6,072 nucleotides of DNA from an uncultured Bacteroidales bacterium. GTDB taxonomy: Bacteria; Bacteroidota; Bacteroidia; Bacteroidales; UBA932. A model generated the notes under the pieces. It ran no database searches. It had not been told where the DNA came from and saw only the letters and a list, made by a program, of their open reading frames with translations. The stretch is from NCBI GenBank assembly GCA_934702165.1, contig CAKUYG010000131.1, positions 1-6,072 of the forward strand, written 5' to 3'. Below are positions 1 to 6,072 of the stretch, piece by piece. A program made the translations under genes and the position numbers. Positions within the stretch are counted from its first letter, which is position 1. Each line of letters opens with the position of its first letter.

Positions 1-1555
<1,555 letters not shown>

Positions 1556-1567
1556 ACTCAGGACCGG

Positions 1568-4540
1568 ATGAGCAACCAGCAGGACTATACCAGACTCATG
1601 ACCAGGAGAATACGCCGTATTCTCCTGGTCTGCAACAACTACGACAGTTTCTCCCTTGAGGAGGACGGGCATATCGAAGAACAGATCAGCCAGGAATATG
1701 CGGAGCTCAATTTGAGCAACCCGCCGTCCATCCTCCGGGCCGAATCCACCATCGACGCCCTGGAGGTGCTGAAGGGAGATGGCGGGCAGTTCGATCTCAT
1801 CATCACCATGTACAATGTCGGGGAACTTGACGTGTTCGGGTTCTCCCGTCAGGCTAAGGACCTGAGGCCGGAGACTCCGATAGTGCTGCTGAGCGCATTC
1901 TCGCGTGAAATCTACCGCAACATCGAGAACAGCGACCGCTCCTGCATCGACTACGTCTTCTGCTGGAACAGCAGCACCGACATCATCATCGCCATCGTCA
2001 AGTTGCTCGAGGACAGGCTCAACGCGGACCAGGACATACTGGAGATGGGAGTACGGGCCATCCTGCTGGTCGAAGATTCGGTGCGCTACTATTCAACCTA
2101 CCTGCCGCTGCTCTACAAACTTGTCCTCCAGCAGAACAGCGAGGCCGTGCGTGACGCCCTCAACGAAGAGCAGCAGGTCATGCGCAAGCGCTCAAGGCCG
2201 AAGATCCTGATGGCCACCAACTACGATGACGCCGTCTCACTGTATGAGCGTTACAAGTCAAACATCATCGGTGTCATCTCGGATGTGGGCTTCGTGGTCC
2301 ACAAGGGCGACAGGCCCGAGAATGAGAAAAGCGATGCCGGTGTCAGCCTGTGCAAACTGATAAGAGAAGACAATCCGACGATGCCTTTTCTGATGCAGTC
2401 CTCGCAGGAGAGCATGCGGGCCGTGGCGGAGCAGCTCGGGGTGGGCTTTGTGCGCAAGACTTCCAAGACCCTCACACATGAAGTCAGCGAGTACATCGGC
2501 CGCGAGTTCGGATTCGGGGACTTCATCGTCACGGATCCGGAGACCGGACAGGAACTGGCCCGAGCCCGCGACCTTTACGAGTTCGAAAAGGTCATCGCCA
2601 CCATGTCCGACAGCGCGCTGCGCTATTTCGCGGACAAAAACTACATCTCCCGCTGGCTTTACGGACGCGGACTCTTCCCTATAGCCGATCTTTTCCGTCC
2701 CATACGCATCGGGGCGGACGCGGATGTGGAGCAGGTAAGGGAGATGAACCTCAGGAAGATTCATGATTACCGGATCAACCAGGGGCTGGGGGTGGTAGCC
2801 AAGTTTGACCGTTCCACCTACAACGATGCCATCTGGTTCGCCCGGGTGGGCAACGGCTCTCTGGGCGGGAAGGCCAGAGGCCTGGCTTTTCTCAACCATA
2901 TCCTCCAGAAATACGATCTGTACGACAGGTGGGAGGAAGTCCGGGTGCTGGTGCCCCGTACCCTTGTGATCACAACGGAGTATTTCGACCGCTTCATAAT
3001 AGAGAACGGCCTTCAGTATGTCATCAATTCGGATCTTTCCGATGCTGAGATCCTCTCCGAGTTCGTGGCTTCCACGCTTCCGGCCGAATTGACAGAGGAT
3101 TTGAGGGTGTTTATCCGCAATGTGCGCAAACCGCTGGCGGTGCGTTCTTCTTCCAAACTGGAAGATTCATATTATCAGCCTTTTGCCGGTGTGTATTCGA
3201 CTTATATGGTCCCGCACACCGAAAACGAGGATCAGGAGCTCCGCCTGCTCTCAAAGGCTATCAAGAGCGTGTATGCGTCGGTCTATTTCGCCTCCTCAAG
3301 AGGGTATATAGTCTCCACCTCCAACGTGATTTCTGAGGAGAAGATGGCCATCGTGCTGCAGGAGGTCTGCGGCAGCGAGGACGGAGGATACTATTTCCCG
3401 ACATTCTCCGGCGTGGCCCGTTCCCTCAACTTCTATCCGATCGGGTATGAAAGACCGGAGGATGGAGTGGCCAAACTGGCGTTCGGGCTCGGCAAGGCTG
3501 TCGTGGACGGAGATCAGGTGCTGCGATTCTCACCGAAGTACCCGCGCAATGTCCTGCAGACCTCGACTCCGGATCTCACGATGCGGGAGACTCAGCAGGC
3601 GATGTATGCCCTGAATCTCCAGCCGGACAAGTTCAAGACCTCCGTTGATGACGCGATCAACATAGAGAGGATACCGATCTCGGACTGTGGGGGTTTCCGC
3701 GCTCTGTCCAAGGTCGTCTCGACCTGGGATTATGAAAACCAGAGAATAGTCGATTCGCCTGTGCCGCAAGGGCCGAAATTCGTCACTTTCGCGCATATTC
3801 TCAAGTACAACACCTTTCCGCTTGCGGACATACTCAATGAACTCCTAGAGATTACGCAGCGCGAGGTGAAGTGCGGGGTGGAGATAGAGTTCGCCGCAAA
3901 TCTCGACAGGAACGGGAGCAAGCGTATGTTCGACATCTTCAATGTCCTGCAAATAAGGCCGATCTCCGCTGACGGGATGTATTGCAGCATGGACTGGAGC
4001 AAGGTGGATGACAGCGAAGCCATAATACGTTCAGGCAGCGCCATCGGCCCCGGCCGCATAGGCGGGATCCGGGATGTGATATATCTGCGCAAAGAGTCCT
4101 TCGATGTGCTGAAGACCCGGAAGATGGCGGAAGAAGTCACCGCGCTCAACCTTGAGATGCGTGCAGAGAAACGGAACTACATCCTGATAGGCTTCGGACG
4201 TTGGGGCTCAAGCATACCTTCTCTCGGCGTGCCGGTCAACTGGAGCGACATTTCTGAGGCCAAACTGATAGTGGAGTGCTGCCTTGACAATTTCAGGATA
4301 GATCCGAGCCAGGGAACACATTTTTTCCAGAACATGACCTCGTTCAATGCCGGTTATGTCAATGTCAATCCTTACGCCCGTCCGGGGGAGATATGTGATA
4401 CTGATTATCTCGACTCTGTTGAGGCCGTATATGAAAGCGAACTCGTACGTCACGTGCGCTTCGGGCAGGATCTGCTTGTCTGTGCCGACGGGCGTGAAAG
4501 TCGTGCAGTGGTCGCTTTACAGAAAAAAGAGGGCGCTTAA
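1568..4540 (+). CDS. Tandem receiver-like domains fused to PEP synthase/PPDK ATP-binding domain
   Basis: A 990-residue cytoplasmic protein. Residues about 16-150 form a receiver-like domain that is degenerate: the acidic pair is replaced (VCNNYD) and M81 occupies the phosphoacceptor Asp position. Residues about 163-310 form a second receiver that keeps E169/D170, D239, S278/S279 and K297, with an insertion lengthening the D170-D239 distance. Residues about 425-800 are the PPDK_N ATP-grasp module: [10 protein letters not shown] (K435), [10 protein letters not shown] (R526), [23 protein letters not shown] (E774) and LQIRPI (R797). The swivelling phosphohistidine domain (GGxTSHAA type) and the PEP/pyruvate TIM barrel are absent, so it is not a complete PEP synthase. 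A C-terminal block, GFGRWGSS through [11 protein letters not shown] (875-922), has no function I know of; I recall it as conserved in homologues annotated 'PEP/pyruvate-binding domain protein'. It probably shares a transcript with gdhA. ATP binding is likely; the product and partner are unknown. The start at 1568 is chosen over M11 (1598), because M11 lies at the base of a strong hairpin and homologues, as I recall them, have a short N-terminal extension. Confidence 0.9.
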   Translation: MSNQQDYTRLMTRRIRRILLVCNNYDSFSLEEDGHIEEQISQEYAELNLSNPPSILRAESTIDALEVLKGDGGQFDLIITMYNVGELDVFGFSRQAKDLRPETPIVLLSAFSREIYRNIENSDRSCIDYVFCWNSSTDIIIAIVKLLEDRLNADQDILEMGVRAILLVEDSVRYYSTYLPLLYKLVLQQNSEAVRDALNEEQQVMRKRSRPKILMATNYDDAVSLYERYKSNIIGVISDVGFVVHKGDRPENEKSDAGVSLCKLIREDNPTMPFLMQSSQESMRAVAEQLGVGFVRKTSKTLTHEVSEYIGREFGFGDFIVTDPETGQELARARDLYEFEKVIATMSDSALRYFADKNYISRWLYGRGLFPIADLFRPIRIGADADVEQVREMNLRKIHDYRINQGLGVVAKFDRSTYNDAIWFARVGNGSLGGKARGLAFLNHILQKYDLYDRWEEVRVLVPRTLVITTEYFDRFIIENGLQYVINSDLSDAEILSEFVASTLPAELTEDLRVFIRNVRKPLAVRSSSKLEDSYYQPFAGVYSTYMVPHTENEDQELRLLSKAIKSVYASVYFASSRGYIVSTSNVISEEKMAIVLQEVCGSEDGGYYFPTFSGVARSLNFYPIGYERPEDGVAKLAFGLGKAVVDGDQVLRFSPKYPRNVLQTSTPDLTMRETQQAMYALNLQPDKFKTSVDDAINIERIPISDCGGFRALSKVVSTWDYENQRIVDSPVPQGPKFVTFAHILKYNTFPLADILNELLEITQREVKCGVEIEFAANLDRNGSKRMFDIFNVLQIRPISADGMYCSMDWSKVDDSEAIIRSGSAIGPGRIGGIRDVIYLRKESFDVLKTRKMAEEVTALNLEMRAEKRNYILIGFGRWGSSIPSLGVPVNWSDISEAKLIVECCLDNFRIDPSQGTHFFQNMTSFNAGYVNVNPYARPGEICDTDYLDSVEAVYESELVRHVRFGQDLLVCADGRESRAVVALQKKEGA
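1600..1630. repeat. Perfect inverted repeat, 14-bp arms and 3-bp loop, inside the start of the receiver/PPDK_N gene
   Basis: The left arm GACCAGGAGAATAC (1600-1613) is the exact reverse complement of GTATTCTCCTGGTC (1617-1630), with GCC between. It encodes residues 12-21 ([10 protein letters not shown]) of the downstream gene and lies 45 bases after the gdhA stop. There is no T-run after it, so it is not a standard intrinsic terminator. As RNA it would be a very stable hairpin; as DNA it is a possible dyad site for a dimeric regulator. Confidence 0.85.
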
Positions 4541-4552
4541 GCCCTCTTTTTT
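4523..4552. terminator. Bidirectional intrinsic terminator shared by convergent genes
   Basis: AAAAAAGAGGGC (4523-4534) and GCCCTCTTTTTT (4541-4552) are perfect 12-base complements around the six-base loop GCTTAA. Each strand gives a G+C-rich stem followed by a T-run, so it can terminate both the receiver/PPDK_N gene and asd. The arms also encode the last residues of both proteins (KKEGA and IKKRA), and both TAA codons start in the loop. Confidence 0.93.
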
Positions 4553-5541
4553 ATAAGGTATTCTGCAATCTGGATGGCGTTGAGCGCGGCTCCTTTGCGG
4601 ATTTGGTCTGCTGACAGCCAGAGTGTAAGGCTGCGGTCATCGCTGATATCCTTGCGGATACGGCCCACGAAGACGTCATCCTTGCCGGCAGTGTAGAGAG
4701 GCATAGGGTATTTCAGCTGCGAAGGGTCATCACACAGGGTTATGCCCGGGGCTGCTGCGAGTGCGTCCTGGACTTGCTTCACTTCAAGCGGTTTTTCGGT
4801 CTCTATCCATACGGCTTCGGAATGCGAGCGCAGCGACGGCACCCTCACGCAGGTGGCGGAACACTTGATGTCCGAGTGGAGAATCTTGCGGGTTTCATTG
4901 AACATCTTCATCTCCTCCTTGGTGTAGCCGTTGTCCTGGAAAATATCGATCTGCGGGATCACGTTGTATGCGAGCTGGTACTGGAACCTGCTCACTGTGG
5001 CCTGTCTGCCGGAAAGCACTTCCCGGTATTGCTCTTCGAGTTCGGCCATGGCCTGCGCTCCGGCCCCCGATGCTGACTGATAGCTGGCCACGCGTACTCT
5101 GCGTATGTGGGACAGTTTTTCTATCGGCTTGAGCACTACCACCATCATTATGGTGGTGCAGTTCGGGTTGGCGATAATGTGCCTTGGGGCGTCAAGCGCG
5201 TCCTCGGCATTGCACTCCGGCACCACGAGGGGGACGTCGGAGTCCATGCGGAAAGCGCTTGAGTTGTCGATCATGGTCGCTCCGTATCGGGTGATGGTAT
5301 CGGCGAATTTTTTCGAAGTGCCGGCGCCGGCTGATGCGAAGACATAATCCACGTCCTTGAAATCGTCGTTGTCCTGAAGGAGTTTGACTTCCAACTCCTT
5401 GCCCTTGAAACTGTATTTGCTTCCGGCACTGCGTTCCGAGCCGAAAAGCAGAAGTTTATCGACAGGGAAGTTCCGCTCTTCGAGCAGGCGGAGAAGTTCC
5501 TGTCCTACTGCGCCGCTGGCGCCTACTATTGCTACGTTCAT
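4537..5541 (-). CDS. asd: Aspartate-semialdehyde dehydrogenase
   Basis: This cytoplasmic enzyme reduces aspartyl-4-phosphate to aspartate-4-semialdehyde with NADPH, the second step of the aspartate pathway. The pathway leads to threonine, methionine, lysine and diaminopimelate for the cell wall. It has 334 residues, typical for the family. The N-terminal NADP-binding motif is [15 protein letters not shown] (3-17). Then come [10 protein letters not shown] with PLVVPECN (91-111), the catalytic cysteine in NPNCTT (C128), [10 protein letters not shown] (156-165), the catalytic-histidine region [11 protein letters not shown] (H240), and the C-terminal [18 protein letters not shown] (312-329). All expected active-site residues are present. 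The ATG at 5541 gives the exact family N-terminus. The gene converges on the receiver/PPDK_N gene with a 4-bp overlap. No lysine riboswitch is recognisable upstream, and no convincing TAnnTTTG promoter is seen; TACTTTTT at 5582-5575 is only a near match. Confidence 0.96.
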   Translation of the reverse strand: MNVAIVGASGAVGQELLRLLEERNFPVDKLLLFGSERSAGSKYSFKGKELEVKLLQDNDDFKDVDYVFASAGAGTSKKFADTITRYGATMIDNSSAFRMDSDVPLVVPECNAEDALDAPRHIIANPNCTTIMMVVVLKPIEKLSHIRRVRVASYQSASGAGAQAMAELEEQYREVLSGRQATVSRFQYQLAYNVIPQIDIFQDNGYTKEEMKMFNETRKILHSDIKCSATCVRVPSLRSHSEAVWIETEKPLEVKQVQDALAAAPGITLCDDPSQLKYPMPLYTAGKDDVFVGRIRKDISDDRSLTLWLSADQIRKGAALNAIQIAEYLIKKRA

Positions 5542-5548
5542 CTTTTTA

Positions 5549-5556
5549 TATGTTTG
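5549..5556 (+). promoter_or_regulatory. Possible plus-strand -7 element TATGTTTG
   Basis: The octamer matches TAnnTTTG exactly and lies just upstream of asd but points away from it. It would start a transcript near 5562 running through the intergenic region. The best -33 candidate is ATTG at 5528-5531, at a spacing of 17 bp, which is weak. It could be a chance match, or the promoter of a small RNA. Confidence 0.22.
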
Positions 5557-5574
5557 CTGGGCCTATAGCCCGCT

Positions 5575-5616
5575 AAAAAGTAAAAAGCCTTGATGAAGAA
5601 ACCCTTACCTGGGCTT
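5575..5616 (-). terminator. Weak terminator-like structure on the minus strand before asd
   Basis: On the minus strand AAGCC (5616-5612) and GGCTT (5589-5585) can pair across a 22-nt loop, and the sequence continues as TTTACTTTTT. It would end a transcript coming from the 5605-5730 reading frame before asd. The stem is short and the loop large, so this is only a candidate. Confidence 0.25.
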
Positions 5617-5730
5617 GGTAATGTCAGAGATTCTACCTAAATCAGTACTTGCAAAATCAACCATATAAGCGAACACTGACATGGCGAAGATACAACTTAA
5701 ATCTGAAACATCAACCCTTTCGGGGGACAT
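5605..5730 (-). CDS. Candidate 41-residue ORF, unrecognised
   Basis: A minus-strand frame from ATG (5730-5728) to TAA (5607-5605). The frame stays open upstream to a TAA at about 5752. The product starts MSPERVDVSD, has a mildly hydrophobic centre (IFAMSVFAYMVDFA) and ends GRISDITKPR. I do not recognise a domain. It lies 63 bp upstream of asd in the same direction and has no clear TAnnTTTG promoter of its own. A GGGGA/TCCCC hairpin covers the ATG. It could be a real microprotein, a leader peptide for asd, a fragment of a dispersed repeat, or a chance frame over a structured RNA. Confidence 0.3.
   Translation of the reverse strand: MSPERVDVSDLSCIFAMSVFAYMVDFASTDLGRISDITKPR
5621..5682. repeat. 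Inverted repeat ATGTCAG / CTGACAT enclosing 48 bp
   Basis: ATGTCAG (5621-5627) and CTGACAT (5676-5682) are perfect reverse complements. As RNA they would close a 62-nt stem-loop; a smaller inner pairing GATT/AATC is visible on the minus strand. It falls inside the 41-codon reading frame. A 7-bp match at this distance can occur by chance. Confidence 0.35.
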
Positions 5731-5811
5731 TTCCCCATCCTCGACATTTAATTAGGCGAGAAAAGCCGTCAACAGGCCGGGGGTGTCAAAAATGTTTTGC
5801 TTTTTGCGGAA

Positions 5812-5842
5812 TTTAGGGTAATCAGAAAAATGACTAAATTTG
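5812..5842 (+). promoter_or_regulatory. Bacteroidota-type promoter for the DUF1016 gene
   Basis: TTTA (5812-5815, near the -33 consensus TTTG), a 19-bp spacer, then TAAATTTG (5835-5842, an exact TAnnTTTG). The expected start at about 5846-5849 leaves a leader of roughly 20 nt before the ATG at 5867. This is the best two-part promoter in the window. Confidence 0.6.
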
Positions 5843-5866
5843 TGAGATTGTAGTTTTTGCGAAGAG

Positions 5867-6072
5867 ATGGAATCGAGAAGAACTGAGTCGGAATCTCCTC
5901 TGAACGAATTTGTCAGCGGGATCAAGGCTATCATAGATGGAGCGCGCAGCAACGCAGTTCGCAGCGTGGACTTTTGCCGCGTGCGGATGTATTGGGCCAT
6001 CGGTCAGCGAATCACCGAGAAAGAGCAGCAGGGGAAAGAGCGTGCCGACTACGGGACTTATCTCATCAGAAA
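5867..6072 (+). CDS. DUF1016/YhcG-family protein, N-terminal part (runs off right edge)
   Basis: The ATG at 5867 opens 68 complete codons to the window end. After a short polar N-terminus (MESRRTESESPLNEF), residues about 16-68 match the helical DUF1016 N-terminal domain: IIDGARSNAVRSVDFCRVRMYWAIGQRI, then EKEQQGKERADYGTYLI. In this family the usual pattern is AR..A....N...V.MYW.IG..I...EQ.G..RA.YG, so the assignment is good. Full-length members are about 330-380 residues and carry a PD-(D/E)XK nuclease-like C-terminal domain, which lies beyond this window. The biochemical role is poorly defined; members occur in accessory and defence-rich loci, often near restriction-modification genes. Nothing in the visible part is broken. 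Confidence 0.88.
   Translation, partial: MESRRTESESPLNEFVSGIKAIIDGARSNAVRSVDFCRVRMYWAIGQRITEKEQQGKERADYGTYLIR

Larger units (their letters stand above)
5542..5866. other. 325-bp AT-rich intergenic region between asd and the DUF1016 gene
   Basis: The region separates the divergent starts of asd (minus) and the DUF1016 gene (plus). It holds a possible plus-strand promoter octamer (5549-5556), a small dyad GGGC-CTATA-GCCC (5559-5571), a 41-codon minus-strand reading frame (5605-5730), a long-range 7-bp inverted repeat (5621/5676), a GGGGA-CATT-TCCCC hairpin (5723-5736) and, at its right end, the DUF1016 promoter. No tRNA, known riboswitch, CRISPR unit or insertion-sequence end is recognisable. 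Confidence 0.7.

Noticed and set aside
2258..2899. Long minus-strand open frame (213 codons) inside the receiver/PPDK_N gene
   Set aside because: It is antisense to a clearly coding frame with conserved motifs and its translation resembles no family; it is a shadow of codon bias. The same holds for the other antisense frames at 191-676, 328-657, 1322-1672, 3530-3796, 3730-4149 and 4208-4453.
1568..4540. Complete phosphoenolpyruvate synthase (ppsA)
   Set aside because: Only the ATP-grasp half is present. The GGxTSH phosphohistidine motif and the PEP/pyruvate barrel are missing, and two receiver-like domains precede it.
5559..5571. GGGCCTATAGC resembling the 5' end of a tRNA-Ile gene
   Set aside because: The similarity stops after 11 bases. 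There is no D-arm continuation, no TTCGA T-loop and no acceptor-stem complement downstream.
5575..5760. Lysine riboswitch (L box) upstream of asd
   Set aside because: Only the GGGGAAATGTCCCCCGAAAG stretch is superficially similar; the other conserved core segments and the five-helix layout are not present.
5752..6000. 82-codon minus-strand frame at the right end
   Set aside because: It is mostly antisense to the DUF1016 gene, whose plus-strand frame has a recognisable domain and promoter. The minus-strand product has no recognisable features.

Overview
The window looks like chromosome from a member of the Bacteroidota, most likely Bacteroidales. Three things point there: -7 promoter elements of the phylum-specific form TAnnTTTG in front of several genes, little sign of Shine-Dalgarno sites, and protein families typical of the phylum (an E. 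coli-like NADP-dependent glutamate dehydrogenase, a receiver/PPDK_N fusion protein, and a DUF1016 protein). The genes are moderately GC-rich and the intergenic DNA is AT-rich. I cannot name a genus.

Layout, left to right. Positions 1-126 (minus) hold the start of a small exported His-rich protein that runs off the left edge. Positions 127-199 are a compact divergent promoter region. gdhA (200-1555, plus) encodes the ammonia-assimilating glutamate dehydrogenase. Twelve bases later comes a 990-residue protein (1568-4540, plus) with two receiver-like domains fused to the ATP-grasp half of pyruvate phosphate dikinase/PEP synthase, without the rest of that enzyme. Its first codons contain a perfect 14-bp-arm palindrome. 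It converges on asd (4537-5541, minus), aspartate-semialdehyde dehydrogenase. The two stop codons overlap inside the loop of one bidirectional terminator. Positions 5542-5866 form a 325-bp intergenic region containing an unexplained 41-codon reading frame or possible small RNA. From 5867 to the right edge is the N-terminal part of a DUF1016/YhcG-type protein, behind a good Bacteroidota promoter.

Functionally, gdhA makes glutamate from ammonium and 2-oxoglutarate. asd sits at the branch to lysine, threonine and methionine, so both are anabolic nitrogen/amino-acid genes. The large protein, probably co-transcribed with gdhA, is the least understood gene and the best candidate for an undescribed system: it looks like a signalling or phosphotransfer protein built on a PEP-synthase nucleotide-binding module. 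The 5605-5730 element and the DUF1016 gene suggest that the right end borders accessory DNA, but this is weakly supported.
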